From CALJEL01 sp041082235 (GTDB taxonomy: Bacteria > Nitrospirota > Thermodesulfovibrionia > Thermodesulfovibrionales > CALJEL01): DNA of 11,034 bases. The notes below the pieces were generated by a model. The model saw only the letters and a list, made by a program, of their open reading frames with translations. It had not been told where the DNA came from and searched no databases. The position numbers and the translations under genes are program-made. The DNA is taken from NCBI GenBank assembly GCA_041082235.1, contig JBDOIG010000104.1:1-11034 (forward strand), given 5' to 3'. This document shows positions 1-6,098 of this stretch, piece by piece. How positions within the stretch are numbered: the first letter of the stretch is position 1; each line of letters begins with the position of its first letter.

Positions 1-365
1 GCCACAGGTATGGCAAGCCTGAGGTCAGCCATTCCCCTTTTAAGAAGCCCCGGTCCAGCAGCCAATGCACCTGAAAGTGCTACAAGAAGACCTGCTCCTC
101 TTACAAAGTCAAGATTGAACGGGAAGAACCCACCTATGATAGGAACAAAGAGTACACCTCCGCCGACTCCACCAAGCACTGCAACTATTCCAAGAATAAA
201 TGTAACAATGAAAAGCACCAGCGGCCATATCCACCAGGGCACTGATGAACCTGAGCCCTGAGCAGGCCCTGAAACCTCTGATGCAAGGCTTATATCAGCA
301 GCTGGAAAAATAATTAACAGAAACAATAGAAACCCTAATCCCTTGAGCATCTTACGAATATCCAT
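1..365 (-). CDS. TauE/SafE-family membrane permease, N-terminal part (runs off the left edge)
   Basis: About 121 residues are visible, and the rest of the gene lies beyond base 1. The first ~29 residues look like a signal sequence (MDIRKMLKG, then a run of Leu/Ile/Phe, ending near SLASE). A Gly/Ser/Pro linker follows, then a membrane segment (WWIWPLVLFIVTFILGIVAV) leading into a glycine-rich stretch (GGVGGGVLFVPII) and FPFNLDFVRGAGLLVALSGA. The glycine-rich turn followed by VP and a second helix containing ALSGALAAGP is typical of the TauE/SafE (DUF81, COG0730) family, whose members export sulfite, sulfoacetate or other organic anions. A signal-like leader before the permease domain is seen in some longer members. 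The ATG at 363-365 is chosen because of a strong Shine-Dalgarno seven bases upstream. It lies 146 bases downstream of the SLC13-type permease, so it probably has its own promoter. The substrate cannot be read from this fragment. Confidence 0.8.
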   Translation of the reverse strand, partial: MDIRKMLKGLGFLLFLLIIFPAADISLASEVSGPAQGSGSSVPWWIWPLVLFIVTFILGIVAVLGGVGGGVLFVPIIGGFFPFNLDFVRGAGLLVALSGALAAGPGLLKRGMADLRLAIPV

Positions 366-372
366 TTATATT

Positions 373-378
373 CCTCCT
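373..378 (-). promoter_or_regulatory. Shine-Dalgarno of the TauE/SafE gene
   Basis: The minus strand reads AGGAGG followed by seven bases and ATG (365). This is a textbook site and fixes the start of the left-edge gene. Confidence 0.75.
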
Positions 379-511
379 GAATATTACAATTTGCAACAAA
401 GGGTTAAATTTTAAAACAAAATAATATAACACAGAGGCATATTCTTTGCTTAAAAATTTTTTAATAGATACATAAGAAAAGCTTGCTATTGCGATAGGAT
501 ATAAGAAATTT

Positions 512-1747
512 TTAGCTAACATATCGAGCAGAGAGGTAAATCCAGAGCATAGTTATCAAAAGACTCAGAATGGTTGCAGGTATGCCTGACTTTGCATGTT
601 CTTTAAAGGTGATCTTCACTCCATAACCTGAGGCTATCTCAAAGACTATAAGATTTGCTATGCTTCCAATGACAATAAGATTTCCTGCATAGGTACTTGA
701 GAGTGCAAGGACATACCACTGCTCATGAACACCCTGTTCAAGAAACCTCGTAAGAAGCATTGTGGCAGGTACATTGCTTACAAGATTGCTTACAATCGTA
801 GAGATAATGGTAAGGTTATAAGGGCTATGGAGACTCATACCATTGGCCTCAAGAAAACCGAGTATCCTTTCTGGAAGATGGATGATCTCAATCGCCTGAA
901 TCACTATAAAGAGTGCAGAAAATAGTGTGAGGAGGTGCCAGTCTATATTCTCAAGGATTGACCTTGTTCTCATGGTCCGGCTACAAAGCAAAAGCCCTGC
1001 TATGACTATAGCACTGACCTCCCTGGGAATAGGAGTAAAAAACAGGGTGATCAATACAAGCAGTGCAATTATTCCTTTTGTGCTCTGGTGTCTGTTAAAG
1101 GATGGAAGGGCTTCAGGCTGAAGGCTTAAGGTGGGGGGTTGAAGAAATATCTTTTTTGAATAAAAGACTCTTAGTACAAAATAAGCCCCTGTTAGAGAGA
1201 AAACTGATGGTGGTAAACACCACAGGATAAATTCACCAAAGGGGAGTCTGCCAATTTGACCTATGAGCATATTCTGCGGATTTCCGATTATAGTAGCCGC
1301 TGAACCGATATTTGCTGACATAGCAAGTCCGATAAGATAGGGGACAGGGTTCAGTCCAGCCTTGAGTGTTGACATGATAATTACAGGTGTAAAGGCAAAA
1401 CAAATAATATCATTTGTAAGAAGTGCAGAGAGCCCTCCAGAGGCAAGCATCATTATGAAAAGGAATCTCCATGGTCTATCAGTCATTGCAGTTATCTTCA
1501 GGGCAATCCATGTATAAAAACCACCGAGCCTGAATTGAGAGGAGATCACCATTAATGAATAAAGAAGTAATATGGTGGAAAAATCTATTGCCCTGATTGC
1601 CTCCTCTGTGCTCATAACACCAGAGGCAACCATTGCTATGGCACCGAGTATTGCGATACCTGTCCTGTCAAGGGCAAGGCCTGGTATCTCACCAATAGCT
1701 ATACCTGCATAGGTGACCAGAAAGATTATGAGTGTGAGGGTGTTCAA
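512..1747 (-). CDS. SLC13 / ArsB-NhaD type anion or ion permease
   Basis: A 411-residue polytopic inner-membrane transporter of the ion-transporter superfamily (SLC13/CitMHS/ArsB/NhaD). Two inverted-repeat halves are recognisable. The first has TND (111-113) in LLTNDIICFAFTP and then ANIGSAATIIGNPQN (145-159). The second has SNLVSNVPATM (320-330) and STYAGNLIVIGSIANLIVFE (351-370). The Asn-Ile-Gly/Asn-Pro turns are the substrate- and Na+-binding hairpins of this superfamily. Length is normal and no cytoplasmic domain is fused. The start used is TTG at 1745-1747, preceded only by a weak AGAG site. The gene begins 12 bases after the stop of hyfI on the same strand, so the two are probably co-transcribed. 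The family covers dicarboxylates, sulfate, arsenite and Na+/H+ exchange. The sequence alone does not say which applies, and the link to the redox complex is positional. Confidence 0.8.
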   Translation of the reverse strand: MNTLTLIIFLVTYAGIAIGEIPGLALDRTGIAILGAIAMVASGVMSTEEAIRAIDFSTILLLYSLMVISSQFRLGGFYTWIALKITAMTDRPWRFLFIMMLASGGLSALLTNDIICFAFTPVIIMSTLKAGLNPVPYLIGLAMSANIGSAATIIGNPQNMLIGQIGRLPFGEFILWCLPPSVFSLTGAYFVLRVFYSKKIFLQPPTLSLQPEALPSFNRHQSTKGIIALLVLITLFFTPIPREVSAIVIAGLLLCSRTMRTRSILENIDWHLLTLFSALFIVIQAIEIIHLPERILGFLEANGMSLHSPYNLTIISTIVSNLVSNVPATMLLTRFLEQGVHEQWYVLALSSTYAGNLIVIGSIANLIVFEIASGYGVKITFKEHAKSGIPATILSLLITMLWIYLSARYVS

Positions 1748-1759
1748 GATCTCTGGAAA

Positions 1760-2293
1760 TTAACCTTTTGACAGGGCAATCTTTTCCAGTAGCTCAATAA
1801 TCCCTGCAATTATCTGAGCCGGTGTGGGTGGACATCCGGGGATATAACAATCAACAGGAATAACATTGGCAACCCCATTTGTTACTGCATAGCTTCCTTT
1901 ATAAATTCCACCATCAATAGCACAGTCTCCACAGGCTATTACAAGCCTTGGCTCAGGGGTGGCAAGGTAGGTCTTCCTCAGGGCAAGCTCCATCTGTCTT
2001 GATACAGGTCCTGTAACAATAAGGGCATCAGCATGCCTTGGAGAGGCAACAAAGTCAATTCCGAATCTCTGAATGTCATAAACGGGATTTGTCAGTGCAG
2101 TGCATTCCCATTCACAGGCATTGCAGGAGCCAGCATCAACCTGACGAATCCTCAATGACCTGCCAAAGATGGCATCAACCTTCTTCTGTAGAGCTACTAT
2201 CTTCGCAGCCTCCTCAGGCGAAAACCCGAATCCCTCAGGAAAAGATAAAGATGGCTTTTTCGTAATTATATTTTTAAAAATCGCTCTTAGCAT
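1760..2293 (-). CDS. hyfI: Small Fe-S subunit (NuoB/HyfI/EhrS-like) of a hydrogenase-related complex
   Basis: 177 residues, a normal size for the NuoB-like subunit of group 4 hydrogenases and complex I. This cytoplasmic subunit carries the [4Fe-4S] cluster nearest the catalytic site. The ligands seen by alignment to the family are Cys57 and Cys60 (DAGSCNACEWE), Cys124 (CGDCAIDGG) and Cys154 (IPGCPPTPAQ). The CNAC spacing is the hydrogenase form, not the CC of NuoB. Extra cysteines occur at 64, 121 and 149. The N-terminus (MLRAIFKNIITKKPS) is typical of the family, which supports the ATG at 2291-2293. That start has no Shine-Dalgarno; a TATAAT box lies just upstream instead. The large subunit that should adjoin it (hyfG) is about 760 bases away, across an oppositely oriented toxin-antitoxin cassette. 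It is probably co-transcribed with the downstream permease. A complex I subunit is the alternative, but HyfB/HyfG neighbours favour the hydrogenase-related type. Confidence 0.9.
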   Translation of the reverse strand: MLRAIFKNIITKKPSLSFPEGFGFSPEEAAKIVALQKKVDAIFGRSLRIRQVDAGSCNACEWECTALTNPVYDIQRFGIDFVASPRHADALIVTGPVSRQMELALRKTYLATPEPRLVIACGDCAIDGGIYKGSYAVTNGVANVIPVDCYIPGCPPTPAQIIAGIIELLEKIALSKG

Positions 2294-2329
2294 GATATAT
2301 ATTATACAAAATATTCAATTTGATTTGAA
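2294..2329 (-). promoter_or_regulatory. Putative leaderless promoter of hyfI
   Basis: On the minus strand a perfect TATAAT (plus 2301-2306) lies 7 bases before the hyfI ATG. A weak -35 (TTCAAA, plus 2324-2329) precedes it with a 17-base spacer. Transcription would start at about 2294, one base before the ATG, giving an mRNA with no leader. This fits the absence of any Shine-Dalgarno. The region is A/T-rich, so -10-like boxes can arise by chance. Confidence 0.45.
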
Positions 2330-2347
2330 TGGCAATTTGAAGATAAA

Positions 2348-2375
2348 TTGACAATTATGTCATATGTCATATATC
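2348..2375 (+). promoter_or_regulatory. Putative vapB promoter
   Basis: A perfect TTGACA (2348-2353) is followed by a 16-base spacer and TATATC (2370-2375; four of six consensus bases). It would yield a very short leader before the GAGGTGA site at 2384-2390. The promoter overlaps the heptad repeats, as expected if the antitoxin represses its own operon. Confidence 0.4.
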
Positions 2376-2376
2376 A
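2356..2376 (+). repeat. Three tandem 7-bp repeats (TATGTCA x2, TATATCA), candidate antitoxin operator
   Basis: TATGTCA occurs at 2356-2362 and 2363-2369, and TATATCA at 2370-2376, followed by a decayed TATATTT at 2377-2383. The first copy also forms an inverted repeat with TGACA at 2349-2353 (spacer ATTA). The array overlaps the putative -10 region and ends just before the antitoxin ribosome site. Ribbon-helix-helix antitoxins commonly bind short repeated elements at their promoter, so an autoregulatory operator is the simplest reading. Confidence 0.45.
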
Positions 2377-2392
2377 TATATTTGAGGTGACC

Positions 2393-2623
2393 ATGAAAAG
2401 AACAACTATATTTGCTGATGAAAATTTAATAAGGGAACTTAAAGAAATATCTCAGGAAGAAAATAAAAGTATGGCAGAAACAGTGCGAGAGGCCATAGAA
2501 AATTATATCTTGCAGAAAAAAGGTAAAAAAAAGAAATTATCTTTTGTAGGTATAGGAGATAGCGGAAGAAAGAATATATCTGAAATTCACGAGGAATTGC
2601 TCTGGAAAAAAGTTACAAAATAG
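2393..2623 (+). CDS. vapB: Ribbon-helix-helix antitoxin (VapB/CopG-like)
   Basis: 76 residues. The N-terminus MKRTTIFADENLIRELKEIS is a ribbon-helix-helix DNA-binding fold: a short beta strand (RTTIFA), then helix 1 (DENLIRELKEISQEE) and helix 2 (SMAETVREAIENYI). The Lys-rich, probably flexible C-terminal half (from ~44) should be the toxin-binding tail. ATG 2393 is chosen over the upstream in-frame codon at 2348 because the GAGGTGA at 2384-2390 sits directly before it and the RHH fold starts at this Met. It is followed by, and overlaps, a PIN-domain toxin, so it should neutralise that toxin and repress the operon. The gene is visibly richer in A/T (AAA, GAA, ATA) than the flanking hyf genes and runs on the opposite strand, which suggests acquisition. 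Confidence 0.85.
   Translation: MKRTTIFADENLIRELKEISQEENKSMAETVREAIENYILQKKGKKKKLSFVGIGDSGRKNISEIHEELLWKKVTK
2591..2595 (+). promoter_or_regulatory. Shine-Dalgarno inside vapB that decides the vapC start
   Basis: GAGGA lies six bases before an in-frame CTG at 2602-2604. No ATG, GTG or TTG exists in the toxin frame between the upstream stop (2581-2583) and the TTG at 2725, and starting at 2725 would delete the first catalytic Asp of the PIN domain. The site therefore points to CTG initiation. Confidence 0.5.
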
Positions 2624-3036
2624 ATCAGATTATTGTTGATACAGGCATTATTTATGCTTTATCAGACCGGAATGATCAATGGCACCTTAACTCCTTAAGG
2701 TTTATTAATTCATTTTCGGGGAAATTGATTATTCCCTCTACTGTTATCCCTGAGGCCTGCTATCTTATAAATACATACCTTGGAAGAAAGGCTGAATTAA
2801 TCTTCATCAGGTCGTTAATTAATAGAGAGCTCACAATAGAACACTTCAGTGAAAAGGATTTGATGAGATGTGCCGAAATTCTGGAAAAATATCAGGGATT
2901 GAATATAGGTTTTATAGATGCAACAGTAATAGCTATTGCAGAAAGATTAAATATCAAAAAAATTTTAACAACAGACCGAAGACATTTTTCAGCTGTAAAA
3001 CCAAAGCATTGTGATTTTTTTACCCTTTTACCGTAG
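2602..3036 (+). CDS. vapC: PIN-domain toxin (VapC-like ribonuclease), probable CTG start
   Basis: Read from CTG 2602 this gives 144 residues, the usual PIN-toxin size, beginning MEKSYKIDQIIVDTG. All four acidic metal-binding positions of the PIN nuclease are present: Asp13 (VDTG), Glu51 (VIPEACYL), Asp106 (GFIDATVIAIAERL) and Asp125 (LTTDRRHF). PIN toxins use Mg2+/Mn2+ to cut RNA, often tRNA or rRNA. The first codons overlap the end of vapB by 22 bases, consistent with translational coupling. The only conventional start (TTG 2725) would remove 41 residues including Asp13, so it is unlikely. Either the gene uses a rare CTG start that keeps toxin output low, or an original ATG has mutated and the toxin is weakly or not expressed. 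It converges on hyfG with an 18-base gap and no recognisable hairpin terminator. Confidence 0.75.
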   Translation: MEKSYKIDQIIVDTGIIYALSDRNDQWHLNSLRFINSFSGKLIIPSTVIPEACYLINTYLGRKAELIFIRSLINRELTIEHFSEKDLMRCAEILEKYQGLNIGFIDATVIAIAERLNIKKILTTDRRHFSAVKPKHCDFFTLLP

Positions 3037-3054
3037 AAAAAAGCCCACAAGCCC

Positions 3055-4623
3055 TCACATATCAGTTCCCGAATAACTGAGATTAAAGCTTTTATTACAC
3101 AACGGAAAGTCAGGCACTATATTGCCATGTACTGCAAAGGGGACAGCAGGCCAGTTGCAGTAGGATGGTGATCTTAATTTGACCCTGTAAGGTCTGCCAT
3201 CCTTATCTGACATTACCCAGTAAAAAACAGAACCCCTCGGTGTCTCTGTATAGCCAAGCGCAGAGGAAAAGGCAGGTATATCCTTTACCTCAGCTGAAAG
3301 CCCTCCTTTATAGCTGCTTTCAAGGAGTGCATTTATCATGGATATGGAGCATTCTGTCTCCTCTGCCCTCACCATGAGTCTTGCATAGACATCTCCCCTT
3401 GCCATTGTATGGGCCTCAAATTCAAGTCTGTCATAGAGGAGATGGGGATGTGACTTTCTTATATCATCATTGATACCTGATGCCCTTGCTGCAACACCCG
3501 TAACTCCAAGTCTCTGAGCAATATCCTTTGAAAGCCTTCCTGTATTTTCAAGCCTCTCAATATGGGAGATATTTCCAAGAAGGAGCTTCATGAACTCTTT
3601 ATATTCCCTTTTAACAGTATCAATGGTTGAAAGTATATCATCTGCCTGTAAGAATATATCCCTGTTTACCCCGCCTATGACATTCACGCCTCTGAGATAC
3701 CTGCTTCCCGTGAGCCTCTGATTGAGCTGCATCAGTCTCTCTTTAATAAGTGCACCTCTTGCATAACCAACTGCAAGGCCTGTCCCTGCACACATATTGC
3801 CGATATCACCGATGTGATTATAAAGCCTTTCAAGTTCCAACAGGAGTGTTCTGATTGCTTTTGCCTTCTCAGGGATTTCAATACCAGCCATTCTTTCTAC
3901 TGCCATGCAATAAGCAACTGAGTGGGAAAAGGACGATGTCCCTGAGACCCTCTCAGCAAGCCTTACGCCGTCAGAGAATGTCATGGACTCAAAATGTTTC
4001 TCTGTTCCCTTATGGGTATAAAAGAGTCGTGGTTCAAGAAAGAATATGGTCTCACCCACTGCACTGAACCTGAAATGGCCTGGCTCTATTATGCCAGCAT
4101 GCACTGGTCCAACAGGTATCTCATAAACACCCTCTCCTGTAACCTCCATGAATTGATAGGGAACCTTCTGAATAATGCCCTCTCCCCATTCATTTAATTC
4201 CTTCTCTGTGATTGTCCAGTCCTTTCTTAAGGGATAAGAATTCGCAGGAAATGAATCATGCAGGATAAGTCTTCTCAGGTCAGGATGACCCTGAGGTATA
4301 AGCCCGAACATATCCCTTATCTCCCTCTCATACCAGTGTGCAGCTGGTATCTGTTTTGTGATTGATGGAAATGAGGGATCATCTGCCTCCAGAGGTAAAA
4401 CAATTATATAAAACCTATCAATGCCAGGGATTGAAAAGACCGTGTATATCCTGAATCTATTGTCAATACCCCTTTCATCAGTGGCAAACATAAGCCTCAG
4501 CATTGCCTGCTTTCTGTAACTCATATAGATGCATATGTCCTTGAAGTCCTCTTTTTTAACCTCAATATAAAGCTCATTGAGATGCTCTTTTGTCCTCACA
4601 GATTTTTTAATCACCCACTCCAT
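3055..4623 (-). CDS. hyfG: Fused NuoC/NuoD-like large subunit (HyfG/EhrL) lacking the NiFe ligands
   Basis: 522 residues in two domains. An N-terminal NuoC-like part (~1-135) contains HWYEREIRDMFGLIPQGHPD and SYPLRKDW. A NuoD/NiFe large-subunit-like part (~160-522) begins with GPVHAGIIEPGHFRF (172-186). In group 4 hydrogenases such as HycE the metal is held by ERVCGIC and DPCxxC; here the equivalents read ERVSGTS (Ser227, Ser230) and NLSYSGTDM (Ser516, Gly519). All four NiFe ligands are gone, although the frame is intact and surrounding family residues are kept (RVSGTSSFSHSVAY, LLLELERLYNH, RGDVYARLMVRAEE). The protein also ends six residues after Ser516. This defines the Ehr class of hydrogenase-related complexes. 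It should form the cytoplasmic arm with HyfI and dock on HyfC. It starts one base after the hyfF stop, with a GGAGAG site. The electron donor and acceptor are unknown. Confidence 0.92.
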   Translation of the reverse strand: MEWVIKKSVRTKEHLNELYIEVKKEDFKDICIYMSYRKQAMLRLMFATDERGIDNRFRIYTVFSIPGIDRFYIIVLPLEADDPSFPSITKQIPAAHWYEREIRDMFGLIPQGHPDLRRLILHDSFPANSYPLRKDWTITEKELNEWGEGIIQKVPYQFMEVTGEGVYEIPVGPVHAGIIEPGHFRFSAVGETIFFLEPRLFYTHKGTEKHFESMTFSDGVRLAERVSGTSSFSHSVAYCMAVERMAGIEIPEKAKAIRTLLLELERLYNHIGDIGNMCAGTGLAVGYARGALIKERLMQLNQRLTGSRYLRGVNVIGGVNRDIFLQADDILSTIDTVKREYKEFMKLLLGNISHIERLENTGRLSKDIAQRLGVTGVAARASGINDDIRKSHPHLLYDRLEFEAHTMARGDVYARLMVRAEETECSISMINALLESSYKGGLSAEVKDIPAFSSALGYTETPRGSVFYWVMSDKDGRPYRVKLRSPSYCNWPAVPFAVHGNIVPDFPLCNKSFNLSYSGTDM

Positions 4624-4624
4624 T

Positions 4625-6094
4625 CTATCTCTCCATTATGGTTATACAGGACCTTATGGCACTATCTATAAAATCAGGCACACTTACTCCCAGTACTATA
4701 ATAGAGATAGCCATAAATAAAATAACAGCGCCTGAAAGTATCTCACTTATTCCATGGTTTGATTCATGACTTATTGTATCAGTCTTAGCTCCAAAGAGCA
4801 TTCTTCCAAACCCGGAAAGCATCCCATAAAAGACCATGACAACAAATATCAGAAAAAGCGCTACCACAAGCCATAACCCTTTATCAACTGCAGCCTTAAG
4901 AATAGTGAATTCACTCAGGAAGATATTGAACGGTGGTGTGCCAGAAAGACTCAATGCTCCTATAAATGTGAGGACTCCAAGAAAGGGCATTGATGATAAT
5001 ACACCTGATACCCTCTCTATCCTTGTGGAGCCATAACGGGCCTGAATCTTTCCAGAGGTAAAGAACATGAGTGGCTTTGCAAGGGCATGATTGAGGATAT
5101 GGAGCAAAGAGCCATAAAGACCTGCAAAACCTCCTATGCCAATGCCAAGGGATATTATTCCCATATGTTCAATACTGCTATAGGCAAGAAGCCTCTTGTA
5201 GTTTTCCTGAACAAGGATAAATATTGTGGAAATAGCGATTGAAATAAGACCAAAGAATATGAGGAGATTCCCTGTAAAGACCTCACCTGTTGATGGCTCA
5301 ACAATTGAGATAAATCTCATGATTCCATAAAAGGCAGTATTAAGCAGTATGCCTGAAAGGAGGGCGCTTATAGGACTTGGTGCCTCACTGTGGGCATCAG
5401 GAAGCCAGTTATGAACAGGTGCAAGTCCTGCCTTTGTCCCGTAACCTACAAGTATAAATATAAAGGCAAGCTTCATTGTTGCTGGATTCAGTTTTGGTGC
5501 TATGGCCTTGAGGTCTGTCCAGAGAAGCAGTCCCACTGAGCCTGTTACACCTGTTGAGGCATAATAAGTAATGAATGTCCCCAGGAGTGCAAAGGTGATT
5601 CCCACTGTGCATAGTATCACATACTTCCATGCAGCCTCTATTGCCATGGGTCTCTTTGTATAACCAAGACCTATCAGGACAGCAGAGACAATTGTTGTAG
5701 CCTCTACTGCTATCCAGAGAAGGGCAAGATTGTTTGAAACTGTAACAAGGAGCATCGTAAAAATAAAGAGATGAAGAAGGGTATAATATCTCCTTATTCC
5801 TTTAAGATCAATCAATCCCACCTGAAATTCATGGGCTATATATCCTATGGAATAGGCAGATGAGGCAATAGCAAGGAATATTACAAGAGACATAATATAG
5901 GCAGAGAGGCCATCCATGTAGAGATTGCCATTTAATATCATTGAAGGAGAGGTAAAGGCCTTTCTTATAAAAGGAAAAGCAGCCAGGGAAAGCACGACAG
6001 AGCCACCAAGACTTACATAACCTGAAAGTTTAGGACTCCTCAGGCTGTAGCATATTACCGCTGTTATTAATGGTATTAAAAGTATGGAAATCAT
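4625..6094 (-). CDS. hyfF: Antiporter-like membrane subunit (NuoN/HyfF/EhrD-like)
   Basis: 489 residues, polytopic, of the Mrp/NuoLMN proton-translocating family. Channel residues are visible: Glu131 (WIAVEATTIVSAVLIG), Lys221 (GYGTKAGLAPVHNWLPDAHS) and Lys340 (HILNHALAKPLMFF). The block DAHSEAPSPISALLSGIL is the broken-helix signature of the family, and SGTPPFNIFLSEF lies near 384-396. These residues carry protons or Na+ in complex I and group 4 hydrogenases, so ion translocation appears intact. The gene lies four bases after hyfE and one base before hyfG, inside a tight operon. It is called HyfF rather than HyfD or NuoN because of its position between the HyfE- and HyfG-like genes. The ion carried (H+ or Na+) cannot be told from sequence. 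Confidence 0.92.
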   Translation of the reverse strand: MISILLIPLITAVICYSLRSPKLSGYVSLGGSVVLSLAAFPFIRKAFTSPSMILNGNLYMDGLSAYIMSLVIFLAIASSAYSIGYIAHEFQVGLIDLKGIRRYYTLLHLFIFTMLLVTVSNNLALLWIAVEATTIVSAVLIGLGYTKRPMAIEAAWKYVILCTVGITFALLGTFITYYASTGVTGSVGLLLWTDLKAIAPKLNPATMKLAFIFILVGYGTKAGLAPVHNWLPDAHSEAPSPISALLSGILLNTAFYGIMRFISIVEPSTGEVFTGNLLIFFGLISIAISTIFILVQENYKRLLAYSSIEHMGIISLGIGIGGFAGLYGSLLHILNHALAKPLMFFTSGKIQARYGSTRIERVSGVLSSMPFLGVLTFIGALSLSGTPPFNIFLSEFTILKAAVDKGLWLVVALFLIFVVMVFYGMLSGFGRMLFGAKTDTISHESNHGISEILSGAVILFMAISIIVLGVSVPDFIDSAIRSCITIMER

Positions 6095-6098
6095 ATAC

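Noticed and set aside
445..500. A/T palindrome (TTAAAAATTTTTTAA) and a small CTAT-TGCG-ATAG stem after the permease as a terminator
   Set aside because: The stems are only A/T pairs or four base pairs, with no convincing G/C stem followed by a T run.
3037..3054. Possible bidirectional terminator between vapC and hyfG (AAAAAAGCCC with a second AGCCC)
   Set aside because: The GCCC copies are direct repeats, so they cannot form a hairpin.
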